Shown: positions 7,296 through 16,168 of the stretch, one piece after another
Layout of the letters: every line of letters starts with the position of its first letter
How positions within the stretch are numbered: position 1 is the first letter of the stretch
From: a virus
Direction: 5' to 3' (one strand)
Length of the DNA: 40,203 nucleotides
IMG/VR virus record: IMGVR_UViG_3300031825_000361
Location: 1-40,203 of that record
Notes under the pieces: generated by a model
What the model was told of the DNA's origin: nothing
Seen by the model: the letters and a program-made list of their open reading frames with translations, nothing else
Databases searched by the model: none
Translations under genes and position numbers: made by a program

Positions 7296-10200
7296 TTACG
7301 GGCGGTCCACGTCGAGGCGGAACGCGAGGGTGAATTGATCGCTGGCGAGGGTTGCCGGCCCCTGCAGCACGGTGCGCACCGGCCAGAACGGGGCGCCGCA
7401 GGCGTCGGTGTTGAAGCGCAGCACGTTGCCGGTGGACCGGCCTGCGCCAAAGCCGAGCGCGGGCACGGTCCAGAACGGCACGCCGGTTGCCGGGTTCAGC
7501 GGCGAACAGTCGGTAGCGGTGTTTCCGGTGCCGATGACACCAACGTTCTCGCCGACAATGTTGAAGCCGGTGGTGCTGGTGAAGATCAGTGCCCAGCGCT
7601 CGGTGATAGCCCCCTTGTTGGTCACAACGATGGGGAACTGCCCCTCGTTGAAGTTCGCGGTGGGGGCCGAGCCGATGAGGGCGTCGCTCCACACGCCCGT
7701 CCAGGTGGCCTGGTCGAATACTGTGTGGGCACGCGCGAACAGGTCGCCGAAGGGCAGCGCGGACGACACGTAGCTGCCCTCGGGGAAATCGTGCGTCAGC
7801 GACCGAGTGAACGACAGCTTGCCGCTGATGTCGGCCTGGCTGACCAGCACCATGTCCTCGATGCGGTGCTCCACGGTCAAGGGTTGGGTGTACGCCGTGA
7901 GGTCGGACGCGCTGGGCACGGTCAGCGTGCCGGCGTCCAGTGCGGTGGTGTAGAGCGTGTCGGGCACCACCGTGCCCGCGGCGTCCAGCACGCGCACGCT
8001 GGCGATGCGCTGGCGCCCCAGGGTTTGCGCGGCGTCGCGCGTCACCGGGTTGGGCAACTCCAACGGCTGCGTGTGGTGCACCACGGCCAGGTCGCCCGAC
8101 CGGAAAATCGGCACCTTGCCGTCCAGCGGCAGGCGGGCGGTTTCCAGGCCGAGCAACCCGGAGTCCAGCGGCAGGTACTGCAAAAACACGGCGTTGTAGG
8201 TCAGGCTGGCCGGGTCAATGGGCGCCCCGGCATGGCTCCACTGCACGATGCCTCGCTGGAAGTCCACGGTGCCGGTGAAGCCGCCGCCGCCCAGCGTGCC
8301 GCCTGAGACAGCCTGCGCGACATCCGAGCCCGTCTGCAACTGGAACACGCCGATCTTCAGCGGCGCGTTCTCGGTGCGGAACACGCCCGCGCTGACCTCG
8401 CCGCCCGACTGGTTGACCGCCACGTTGTGCCAGGTGGCGGCGTTCGCGCCGTTGCTGGGCAGCGAGGCGAGCGTGATGAGGCCGTCGCTGGCGGCGGCGC
8501 CGGCAGACGCGGTGGCGGGCGCTCCACTGGCAACGTTCCAGCCGCGGCGCAAGGTGCCGTCAGCCAGCGTGTAGACGTCGGCCCCGAGCTGGAAGCACAG
8601 GCCGTTGGGCGCCAAGCCGGCCCCCTGCACAGGAAGGCGCAGCGTCCAGGCACCTGGCGTCAGCGTGCCGGTATGGGCCGTGGCGCCGGCACCCCAGGCG
8701 TAGGTCACGCCGGTCAGGGCACCGATGGCGACGTTCTTGGTGCCGTAGTAGATGCCGCTGTAGCTGCTGCCGGCGTTCCATCCGGTTGCGACGGTCTGCA
8801 CCTCCCGGTAGGCCATGTGGATGCTGGCCGAGCCGCTGATGAGCACCGCGCCCGTGTTGTAGTCGAGCGTGCCGATGGCATGCGCCTCACCCAGATAGCG
8901 GGCGTAGATCACGCCGTTCTCATCCCATACCGGCATCACATCGACGGGCGTTTCGGCCAGCGGGTCGAACGTGCTCAGCACCGTGCCCTTGAAGGAGCCC
9001 GGCACGACGGGCAGGCCGGCGATCAGCGTGTACGGCCACTGGCCGCTGTCGTAGGCGGACGCCTGCACCGCATTGGATTCGTTGGGGCCGAGCGTGCACG
9101 CCAACCCAACATCACCCTCCGGGAACACGGACGGATTGAAGGTCAGCACACCGTATTGCACCGCGCCCGTAGCGTCGCCCGTCAGCGCCCCCGCCGCGTT
9201 GGTGGTGGCGGTGTAGTTGGACCCGCCGCGGCTCCAGGTCACAGTGATCCCCTCGCCCTTGGCGCGGGCGGGCAGCGTCAGCGCGGCGCCGAAGCGGGCC
9301 GGCAGCGTGCCCGCCAGAGGCTTGGCGCTGGCGCCGTCGCCCCAGGTGGCGATCAACGAGCTGCCAACGTCGGGGATCGCGCCCAGCGTGACCGACATTG
9401 AGCCCGTGCCGTAATTGAGCGTGCCCACGCCGTAACCCGAGTCGGCACCAGACAGCTTGCCGTGCAAGTTGTCTGGCAGGTCGTACCAGCGGCCCTGCGC
9501 TTGGTAGCTGAGCGTGAAACTGCCCGGCGCCGGGGGCGGCTCGAAGGCATTGGTGAACCCCAAACCCTGATTGGCCTGGGTGATGCCGAAAGCGGCGCTG
9601 AACGCCGTTGCGCCGGTCAGCGTACCGGGCTTGTAGGTCATCGTCAGTGCCGCGCTGCCGTAGCTTGGCGCGTTGGAGGCCATGCTCACTGTGCCAGCGG
9701 ACAGGTCAACCATGCCGACAGTCACGCCCCCCTGAGTAATGTTGCCGGCACTGTCGCTGGCGAAGGCGGTGCCGCCGTGGGTGAACGCCACAGACTTGGC
9801 TTCGATGGCCGTGGGCAGCGTGAGAACACTGCCGGGGCCGAGCGTCATGGTTACTGCCGGTAGCGTGACGGCGGCGCGGGCCGTTGCAAGCACGGCGGCG
9901 CGGGCCGTGAGCGGGGCCTTGTCGATGACAGGGCTTTCGATGGTGGCGGCAGGCACCAAGGGGGTATAGATGCCACCGTCCACCGTGGCACTGTAGTCGC
10001 CCGGCGCAGCGGCGCTGACCAAGGGCTTGATGCCGTAGAACTTGGCGCCGCCAGCGAGCGTAGTGCTGTAAACCTGCGTCCACTGCGACTCGTTGAGCAC
10101 CCGAGCAGGGGGCGGGCCTGGGAAATCGTGCGCGAGTTCCTGCCCAATCTGGCAGGTAGCGACCGTGGCCGTCAGGATCACCACGCCGTTGTTCTCGGCC

Positions 10201-10727
10201 ACGGCGATGTCCTCGCGCGCCAGCGTGGTCTTGGTCACGCGAACGAACTGCTCGGTGCCGTTCGGGTTGCGCAGCACGATGCCGTCGCCGCTGACAGGAA
10301 ACGCCACCGTGGCGACGAACGCAACCAGCTTGATCTGCATCGAGCCTGCGTAGTGCATGTCGTACAGGCGCGGCGACAGGCGCGGCCCTTTGGCAAGGTA
10401 ACGCTCCACCAGCGAGCGCGCCTGCTCGCGCGTGTCGGCCCACCCGGAGGTCTTGAGCAGCGCGCAGTGCACCAGCGGATCGGCAGGCGGCTGGGTAAGG
10501 ATGGCGTGCGCGCCCATGGCGGTGGCAGTGTCGTCGCTGTGGGCGACGCCGAAGACCTTGCGAAAATTGACACGGCCGAAGGCGCGGTCCATGGCGCTGG
10601 TGTCGGGGAACAGGTTGTTGGACTGGCCGTCAACCACCACGGCGCCGACCATGGCGCCGCCACCGTCGGGCGTGTCGGCCATGACGGCGCTTTTGAGCAG
10701 CTTGATGTCGCCGGATTGAATCGGCAT
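7296..10727 (-). CDS. Very large tail protein (tail-tip/baseplate component)
   Basis: A 1143-aa beta-rich protein. The first 150 residues (MPIQSGDIKLLKSAVMADTPDGGGAM...) form a distinct N-terminal domain that I associate with the large tail gene of B3/D3112-type phages. The rest is a long series of Ig/jelly-roll-like segments rich in Gly, Thr and Ala, including repeated patterns such as TxGAVxYGxLTFNPSxFP and GTLxYNTGxxxxxG. There is no membrane span or catalytic motif. It lies between the distal-tail-like gene and the fibre-like genes. Probably it forms the body of the tail tip. Confidence 0.75.
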   Translation of the reverse strand: MPIQSGDIKLLKSAVMADTPDGGGAMVGAVVVDGQSNNLFPDTSAMDRAFGRVNFRKVFGVAHSDDTATAMGAHAILTQPPADPLVHCALLKTSGWADTREQARSLVERYLAKGPRLSPRLYDMHYAGSMQIKLVAFVATVAFPVSGDGIVLRNPNGTEQFVRVTKTTLAREDIAVAENNGVVILTATVATCQIGQELAHDFPGPPPARVLNESQWTQVYSTTLAGGAKFYGIKPLVSAAAPGDYSATVDGGIYTPLVPAATIESPVIDKAPLTARAAVLATARAAVTLPAVTMTLGPGSVLTLPTAIEAKSVAFTHGGTAFASDSAGNITQGGVTVGMVDLSAGTVSMASNAPSYGSAALTMTYKPGTLTGATAFSAAFGITQANQGLGFTNAFEPPPAPGSFTLSYQAQGRWYDLPDNLHGKLSGADSGYGVGTLNYGTGSMSVTLGAIPDVGSSLIATWGDGASAKPLAGTLPARFGAALTLPARAKGEGITVTWSRGGSNYTATTNAAGALTGDATGAVQYGVLTFNPSVFPEGDVGLACTLGPNESNAVQASAYDSGQWPYTLIAGLPVVPGSFKGTVLSTFDPLAETPVDVMPVWDENGVIYARYLGEAHAIGTLDYNTGAVLISGSASIHMAYREVQTVATGWNAGSSYSGIYYGTKNVAIGALTGVTYAWGAGATAHTGTLTPGAWTLRLPVQGAGLAPNGLCFQLGADVYTLADGTLRRGWNVASGAPATASAGAAASDGLITLASLPSNGANAATWHNVAVNQSGGEVSAGVFRTENAPLKIGVFQLQTGSDVAQAVSGGTLGGGGFTGTVDFQRGIVQWSHAGAPIDPASLTYNAVFLQYLPLDSGLLGLETARLPLDGKVPIFRSGDLAVVHHTQPLELPNPVTRDAAQTLGRQRIASVRVLDAAGTVVPDTLYTTALDAGTLTVPSASDLTAYTQPLTVEHRIEDMVLVSQADISGKLSFTRSLTHDFPEGSYVSSALPFGDLFARAHTVFDQATWTGVWSDALIGSAPTANFNEGQFPIVVTNKGAITERWALIFTSTTGFNIVGENVGVIGTGNTATDCSPLNPATGVPFWTVPALGFGAGRSTGNVLRFNTDACGAPFWPVRTVLQGPATLASDQFTLAFRLDVDRP

Positions 10728-10730
10728 GGG

Positions 10731-11126
10731 TCAGATCTCCATGAAACGAAGGGTGGGGAGAAACAGGTCGTCGGCGTGCTGCTCGCCGTCGGCCAGCTGC
10801 CAGACGGGCTGGGCGCTGAAACCGCCTTTGTCGTGGTCGAACAGCACGGTGCGGGGCGTGTCGCGCAACGTCAGCGTGAACTGCGCGCCGGCGATGGCGG
10901 CCCAGGCCTGCAGCGTCTCGCACAGGCTGCGCGGGATCCAGGCGGCGGTGTCGGTGCCCTGCAGCGTGATGGGACGGCCGGCCTGCCGGGTGCCAACATC
11001 CACCAGCAGCGCGCCGGTGGTGCTGTAGCTGGTGGACTGCTGGATCGGGCTCCAGTCGAACTCGTCGATCCACATCAGGTTTTGAGCCAGGCTGGCGGTG
11101 GTGCCGTTGTAGGTCAGGGTGATCAT
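10731..11126 (-). CDS. Distal-tail-like protein
   Basis: A 131-aa protein directly downstream of the tape measure gene, starting MITLTYNGTTASLAQNLMWIDEFDW. It is short and beta-rich, contains RPITLQGTD and ends LPTLRFMEI. Position right after the tape measure and the small size fit a distal tail protein or hub adaptor. The assignment is by synteny and general appearance. Confidence 0.72.
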   Translation of the reverse strand: MITLTYNGTTASLAQNLMWIDEFDWSPIQQSTSYSTTGALLVDVGTRQAGRPITLQGTDTAAWIPRSLCETLQAWAAIAGAQFTLTLRDTPRTVLFDHDKGGFSAQPVWQLADGEQHADDLFLPTLRFMEI

Positions 11127-11137
11127 GGGCGCTCAGG

Positions 11138-13867
11138 TCAAGACGACAGCCGCGCCAGCTTCAGAGCGCGGACCAGGGCCTCGGCGCCCTCGTCGGTAGT
11201 GGGGATGGCTTCGGACCCGCGATCGGTCCGCAGCCTGACTTCCACGGTCCGGGTGGTACCGGCGCTCGCGGCATTCGCCGTGGTTGAGGGCCGGTCAGTG
11301 ATGTTCACGCGCCCCGTCTTGGTCGCGGCCATCAAGGCGGTGATGCCGCTGATGTAATCCGCCGACGCCGAGCCGGGATTCAGCTTCATCAGGGCCTGCA
11401 TGTCGGCGTAGGCGTTCTTGGCTTGCTTGACGGCCGCGTCGTACTCGGCCTGGGTCATGTCGATCGCCCTGCCAGACTTGCTCGCGTCCAGCAGACGGTA
11501 GGCTTGATCCAGCGGCAGCGTGTTGGTGAAGGTTCCCTTCGCCGAACCGTCCTTGTTCGTCTGGAAACCGTCGCTGGTCCTGGTGGGGTCAGACGATGGA
11601 CGGTCGTACTTGCCTTTGCGGTCCGCTTCGCCCTGGCCATAGCGGGTGTTGATCTCGTCCAACGCCTTGATGGCCGCCGCAGCCTGTTCGGCACTGACGC
11701 GCATCCCATCGAAGCCGCCGGCCGCGTGCCGCGCTGCATCACCCACGCCGTGCGTGGCGCCGCTGGCCTCGCTCATGGCGCGCACGATGGCCTTGCCGGT
11801 GCCGTCCGAAACGACCTCCAGGCCGCGCATGGCGGCCTCCGTTTTCAGCGTCTCGGTGGCCACGCCGTTGTTCGCGGCGATCGCCTTTTCGGCATAGGCG
11901 CGGAAGGCCTCGGCTTTGTCCCGCGCGGTGCTGGTACCGGCATTCTTGATGATCTCGTAGTCGCGCAGGGCCGCGTCGCGCAGCTTCGCCAGTTCGGCGC
12001 TACTGGTCACTCCCATGCGGGTGAAGGCGTTTTCGATGTCCTGCCCCGTGAGCTTGGCCTGGCCGCTGGTGGCCTGCAGGGCACCTTGCATCGCCTGCAG
12101 CTTCTCCAGCGCCAGTTGCACATTGCCTGCGGCCAGCGCGGCCTCGTATTCCTGCTTCAGCTCGGCCACTGCGGCGCGGGTCGACTCGGCCGCTTCCCTA
12201 TGTAGGATGGCGGCGGCCTGGGCCTTCTGGCCGGCGGCCATGGCATCGCCACCGACTTCCTTCAGAGTTTCGGCCACGGTCTGCATGGCCTGGGCGCTGG
12301 CAGCGGCCTGCGGGTCGGCGGCGCGCATGCTGTCGGTGAGGCCGACCCAGCCGTTTTGCGCCATGACGGCGCCCTCGGCTGCCCGGTTGAACGCCTCGTT
12401 TGCCTTCTTGGCAAAGGCCTCGCTGGCGGCCCAGGTTGCGCCGGCGGATTCGCGGATGGAATCGGCGGCCTGCTTGTACGCGGCAGAGACGGCGCCAAAG
12501 GTGATCTTGGACAAGCCCTCATAGAGCAGCGCCAGGCCGCTTTGGATGTTGCTGGCCACACCGGAGAAGGCTTCGCCCAGCTTGTAGATCACTACCAGCA
12601 CGGTGTTGGTTCCGGCGGACATGACGCCGTACACCGTCTGCACGATGTTGCCCGCGTTCCTGGCGTACTCGCCGATCTGGGTGAACACCTCCTGCGTCTG
12701 CGTGGCAAAGGCCTGCAGGCGCGTGGCCAACGCGCCAAAGTCCACCTGCGCCGCGAACTCGCGCGCCCACTTGATCCCGCCCTGGAACGCGGTGGCGATC
12801 GCCTCGCCAAAGCGTCCCACTGTCCCGCTGGAAACGGCCGAACTCAAGGCCGCCGACAACTGCGTCACGCCATCCTTGAGCACCGGCAGCACCGGCGTGG
12901 CCAGCGCGTTCTTCACCGTGTCCCAGGCGCTGGCCAGGCCGTCAGTGGCGCCGCGCAGGTTGTCCTGCATGACGGCGGCCACGGCGGCGGCGCTGCCGCC
13001 CGCGTTGTCCAGCTTGCCCTTGAGCTCGTCCAACGCGCCCATGCCCTGGTTCAGCAGCGCGCGCAGCGCCGGGCCCGCCTCGGTGCCGACGGCCAGGATG
13101 GCCCGCTCCCCGGTGGAGCCGGCGGCGGCCAACTGGTGCAGCGCCTTCTCGAAGTCGTTGGTCGTGATGCCGGCCGTGCCCAGTTCCTGGCGGAACTTGC
13201 TGGCCGGGTCGCTGAACTGGCTCAGGATGGCATTCAGCGCGGTTCCCGCGCGGCTGGCGTCGATGCCGGCGTCGGCGAACTTGCCGATGATGGCGACCGT
13301 CGTCTCCAGGCTCAGCCCCAGGCTGTTCGCCACCGGCGCGGTGTAGCTCAGCGCCTGCGCCAGGCCTGTCACGCTGGTGTTGCTGCCGTTGGCCCCGGCG
13401 GCCAGCACGTCGGCCACGCGACTCGCGTCGCTGAACGCTAGGCCCATGCCCATCACCGCCTTGGTGATGAATTCGGAGGCCTCGCCCAGGCCGATGCCGC
13501 CGGCTTGCGCCAACGACAAGGTCGCCGGCAGCGCGGCGATCGCGTCCTTGGCGGACAGGCCGGCGCGGGTCAAATTACCCAGCGCATCCGCGCCTTCGGT
13601 GGCGGTGTACTTGGTGGTCGCGCCAGCGTCTTCCGCCGCCTTGCGCAGCAGCTTCATCTCCTCGGCGGAGGCGCCGCTGACGGCCTTCACCTCCGAGAGC
13701 TTGGCCTCCAGATCGGCCGCGCCACGCACCGCGCCCGCGAAGGCCGAGATGCCGAAGTAACCGGCAATGGCCACGCCGATGCCGGCCAGCTTGCCTTGCA
13801 GCGCGCCAAAGACGCCAGACGCCTCGTCCCGCGCCTTGATCAGTATCTCAACCGGCTTGATGGCCAT
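11138..13867 (-). CDS. Tail tape measure protein (TP901 family type)
   Basis: A 909-aa protein with the classic tape-measure layout. The N-terminal region has KARDEASGVFGALQGKLAGIG and a Gly/Ala-rich core with SEVKAVSGASAEEM, TEGADALGNLTRAGLSAKDA and SLAQAGGIGLGEASEFI. A hydrophobic middle follows, then long Ala/Glu/Lys-rich helical stretches (about 480-700). It sets tail length and exits through the tube on infection. A single uninterrupted gene of this size predicts a long flexible or rigid non-contractile tail. It starts 22 bp after the tail-tube gene, leaving no room for the usual frameshifted chaperone pair. Confidence 0.92.
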   Translation of the reverse strand: MAIKPVEILIKARDEASGVFGALQGKLAGIGVAIAGYFGISAFAGAVRGAADLEAKLSEVKAVSGASAEEMKLLRKAAEDAGATTKYTATEGADALGNLTRAGLSAKDAIAALPATLSLAQAGGIGLGEASEFITKAVMGMGLAFSDASRVADVLAAGANGSNTSVTGLAQALSYTAPVANSLGLSLETTVAIIGKFADAGIDASRAGTALNAILSQFSDPASKFRQELGTAGITTNDFEKALHQLAAAGSTGERAILAVGTEAGPALRALLNQGMGALDELKGKLDNAGGSAAAVAAVMQDNLRGATDGLASAWDTVKNALATPVLPVLKDGVTQLSAALSSAVSSGTVGRFGEAIATAFQGGIKWAREFAAQVDFGALATRLQAFATQTQEVFTQIGEYARNAGNIVQTVYGVMSAGTNTVLVVIYKLGEAFSGVASNIQSGLALLYEGLSKITFGAVSAAYKQAADSIRESAGATWAASEAFAKKANEAFNRAAEGAVMAQNGWVGLTDSMRAADPQAAASAQAMQTVAETLKEVGGDAMAAGQKAQAAAILHREAAESTRAAVAELKQEYEAALAAGNVQLALEKLQAMQGALQATSGQAKLTGQDIENAFTRMGVTSSAELAKLRDAALRDYEIIKNAGTSTARDKAEAFRAYAEKAIAANNGVATETLKTEAAMRGLEVVSDGTGKAIVRAMSEASGATHGVGDAARHAAGGFDGMRVSAEQAAAAIKALDEINTRYGQGEADRKGKYDRPSSDPTRTSDGFQTNKDGSAKGTFTNTLPLDQAYRLLDASKSGRAIDMTQAEYDAAVKQAKNAYADMQALMKLNPGSASADYISGITALMAATKTGRVNITDRPSTTANAASAGTTRTVEVRLRTDRGSEAIPTTDEGAEALVRALKLARLSS

Positions 13868-13888
13868 GGGCGCGCGCCTGCCTGGGGC

Positions 13889-14629
13889 TTACGCCATCTG
13901 CACGCGGAAGAACTTGGACAAGCCCGCGCCCGTCTTGCTCGCGTCCAGCATCACCTCGCCTTCCACGTCCAGCGTGCCGAAGTCCTTGTCGATCAGGCCC
14001 AGGCCTTTGGTGGCGCCCAGCTGCACGCGGAACAGATCCACCACGCTGGGCGCGCCTTCCATGGCCTCGTTCACACCGGCATAACTCATCTCCAGGATCG
14101 GCGCGGCCATGGTCAGTGCCTGGATCAGGTCGTAGCCGCTGTGCGCGTAGTCCACCGTCAGGTCGTCGCCGTCCACGATGTCGGCGGCGGTGTCGAAGAT
14201 GAACAGGCCCTCGGGCCGCACCTCGTAGTTGCCGGCCGCGGTAATGGTCACGGCCGCCTTCTTCAGCGTCACGGCGCTGGGCGTGAGGTGCGCCAAGCGG
14301 ATCAGGCCGCCCTTGTACGCCTCCACCGCCTCACCGGTGACGGTGGCGCCGGCCACCTCGCTGGTGGAGCCGAACACGGCGCGCGCCATGTTCACCGGGT
14401 TCACGTCCTGCAGCTTGGCCTTCATCGTCACCGCCTTGACGCGGCTGACCTGGGCGCGGTTGCCGCCGCCACCGCGCGTGTAGTCGGGCTGTTTCTTGAT
14501 GTCTTCCTCAATGGCGAGCTGAAGCTCTTCCAGGCCGCCGATGGATTGCAGCGGCGCGGCGCTGCCCACGGCGCGGGCGTACACCACGCCGGCGTTCAGC
14601 ACGGGTCGAAAAATGCGGGAGGTGAGCAT
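13889..14629 (-). CDS. Major tail (tube) protein
   Basis: A 246-aa protein (MLTSRIFRPVLNAGVVYARAVGSA...) with the beta-rich composition of siphovirus tail-tube proteins. It contains an insert of the type AAVTITAAGNYEVRPEGLFIFDTAADIVDGDDLTVDY and a VQLGATKGLGLIDKDFGTLDVEGEV segment. It sits between a gp37-type completion gene and the tape measure, the standard tube position. No sheath gene is next to it, so the tail is non-contractile. Confidence 0.82.
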   Translation of the reverse strand: MLTSRIFRPVLNAGVVYARAVGSAAPLQSIGGLEELQLAIEEDIKKQPDYTRGGGGNRAQVSRVKAVTMKAKLQDVNPVNMARAVFGSTSEVAGATVTGEAVEAYKGGLIRLAHLTPSAVTLKKAAVTITAAGNYEVRPEGLFIFDTAADIVDGDDLTVDYAHSGYDLIQALTMAAPILEMSYAGVNEAMEGAPSVVDLFRVQLGATKGLGLIDKDFGTLDVEGEVMLDASKTGAGLSKFFRVQMA

Positions 14630-14646
14630 GGGGGCTGTCCTTCAGT

Positions 14647-15102
14647 TCAAGGGGCTTTCGCCAGGGTTTCGGCCACGAAGGCCAAGGGGAGGTACTGGTG
14701 GCCGGCGCTGAAGCCGGCGGCCGGGCCGCTGTCCAGGCGCAGCGGCTTGGTGGCGCTGGCGGGCTGCCAGCCCATCAAGGCCGTGATCACCCGCTGGGCC
14801 AGCGGCCCCGCCTGGGCGCGCGCCGCGTCGCCCGTCTTCAGGGCCCGGGTGTTGCGCGTGGCCACCACGGCCAGCCAGGTCTGCTCGATGCGGGCGGCGC
14901 GGCCATCGCTGCGCCCCTCGGCCACGCGGTAGCCCTGGTAGACCAGGTGCACGGCCGGGGTGAGCTGCTTTTCTTCGATCACGCCGTCCAGGTCGGCGGC
15001 GCTGAGCACGTGCACCGCCGGCTGGTGGCCGGCGAGCTGCTCGCGCAGCCGAGCGATCAGCTCCGATTCCAGCGCCAGAAAGTTGGTGGCCAGGGCCTGC
15101 AT
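14647..15102 (-). CDS. Mu gp37-type head-tail/tail terminator protein
   Basis: A 151-aa protein from an ATG at 15102 that overlaps the previous stop (ATGTCA). It starts MQALATNFLALESELIARLREQL and has AVHLVYQGYRV followed by TWLAVVATRNT. This pattern matches the DUF1834/gp37 family of Mu-like phages. Members are thought to be tail terminator or completion proteins between the head connector and the tube. A longer reading upstream into the gp36 gene is rejected in favour of this start because of the overlap arrangement and the conserved N-terminus. Confidence 0.8.
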   Translation of the reverse strand: MQALATNFLALESELIARLREQLAGHQPAVHVLSAADLDGVIEEKQLTPAVHLVYQGYRVAEGRSDGRAARIEQTWLAVVATRNTRALKTGDAARAQAGPLAQRVITALMGWQPASATKPLRLDSGPAAGFSAGHQYLPLAFVAETLAKAP

Positions 15103-15103
15103 G

Positions 15104-15607
15104 TCAGTACCCCGTCCAGTCGAACGCCTTGGCCGGCGCGCGCGTGCGTGCCTGGCCCGGCGCCTGCGCCACGGTGGCGTCGGCGCCGCCCAGGCTGACC
15201 GTGCCCTTGGCCAGGTCGCGCAGGTAGTCGTCGGCCCACTGGGTGCCGCGGCGCAGCTCCTCGGGCACGCTGGTGCCATAGAGGCGCTTGAGCGCGATCG
15301 CGGCCACCACGCTGGGCAGGTCCGAGCCCTGCACCAGCTCGGCGGCCAGTGGCAGCACGGCGCGGTAGCGCGGGAACAAGTAGGTGTCCGCGTGGCGGCT
15401 GGCGCGCTCCAGGGCGTCGGTCAGCCGGGCCAGCGCGGCGTCGGCCTCGGCCTGCGCCTCGGCGCTCCAGGCGCTGCGGTCGCCCGCCGCCGCCGTGGCC
15501 TGCAGCAGCGCGCCGTCCACCAGCGCGCTGGGCGCGGCCCGCTGGGCGAGCTCGTCCCAGCCGCCGGTGGCGGCGCGGACCAGGTCGTCCAGGGTGGCGT
15601 AGGTCAT
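15104..15607 (-). CDS. Mu gp36-type head completion protein (DUF1320)
   Basis: A 167-aa helical protein starting MTYATLDDLVRAATGGWDELAQRA, the typical opening of the DUF1320/gp36 family. LTDALERASRHADTYLFPRY lies in the middle and VAAIALKRLYG with ADDYLRDLAKGTVSLGG near the end. Family members are head-completion (connector) proteins. Adjacent to capsid-associated genes on one side and gp37 on the other, as in Mu-like phages. Confidence 0.85.
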   Translation of the reverse strand: MTYATLDDLVRAATGGWDELAQRAAPSALVDGALLQATAAAGDRSAWSAEAQAEADAALARLTDALERASRHADTYLFPRYRAVLPLAAELVQGSDLPSVVAAIALKRLYGTSVPEELRRGTQWADDYLRDLAKGTVSLGGADATVAQAPGQARTRAPAKAFDWTGY

Positions 15608-15627
15608 GGCGCGCTACCTGGCGGGCT

Positions 15628-15954
15628 TCAGCGCAGCACGCGGATGATGTCGCCCGCGGCCAGCGCCTCGTCGCGCGCCACGCCAAAGGCCACGCCGGTG
15701 GTCTTGGTGATGGCGCGGCCGGAGCCGTCGGACTCCACCTCCGCGCCCACCGCCACGGCGGCGCCGGCTTCCACCAAAATCTCGCCATGCGTGGCCACGC
15801 CGGCCTGCTCGCCCTGCGCATAGTCGGTGTTGGCCACGCCCAGGGCGCGCTCGCCGGCGCCGGCCGGGTTGCCGGTGAAGTCAACGAAGCGAAAGCGCGC
15901 GAGTGCGGCGGCGGCGGCGATGGTCACCGCCATCAGGATTTTTTCGGTCTTCAT
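15628..15954 (-). CDS. Capsid-associated decoration-type protein (DUF2190-like)
   Basis: A 108-aa Ala/Gly/Val-rich beta protein (GERALGVANTDYAQGEQAGVATHGEILVEAGAAVAVGAEVESD) ending in an AAGDIIRVLR strand. This is the usual look of DUF2190-type proteins that lie just after the major capsid gene and are thought to be head decoration or cement proteins. The ATG at 15954 is used; a second Met at residue 8 is possible. Confidence 0.78.
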   Translation of the reverse strand: MKTEKILMAVTIAAAAALARFRFVDFTGNPAGAGERALGVANTDYAQGEQAGVATHGEILVEAGAAVAVGAEVESDGSGRAITKTTGVAFGVARDEALAAGDIIRVLR

Positions 15955-15963
15955 GATCGGGGG

Positions 15964-16161
15964 TTACTCCTTGGTGGTCTTGGCCGGCGCGGGCTTGACC
16001 TTGGCGCCCAGGCGCTTGGCCTGGGCCTCGGTCAGGGCGATCTCGTCGCCGGGCTGGTAGATCTCTTTGTCGTGCGCGATCGGGCAGTCGCCGACCAGGA
16101 AGGTGGCGGTCTTGTCGGTGGCGGCGGGTTTTGGCGTGGGGTTGGTGGTGGCCATGCTCAT
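15964..16161 (-). CDS. Small head-region protein
   Basis: A 65-aa protein with low-complexity Pro/Lys/Thr ends around a short core (TATFLVGDCPIAHDKEIYQPGDEIALTEAQAKRLGAKV). The core reads like a small beta-hairpin plus helix found in phage genes between capsid and connector. Unknown function, 7 bp downstream of the capsid gene, so surely co-expressed with it. Confidence 0.72.
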   Translation of the reverse strand: MSMATTNPTPKPAATDKTATFLVGDCPIAHDKEIYQPGDEIALTEAQAKRLGAKVKPAPAKTTKE

Positions 16162-16168
16162 CCCCTCA

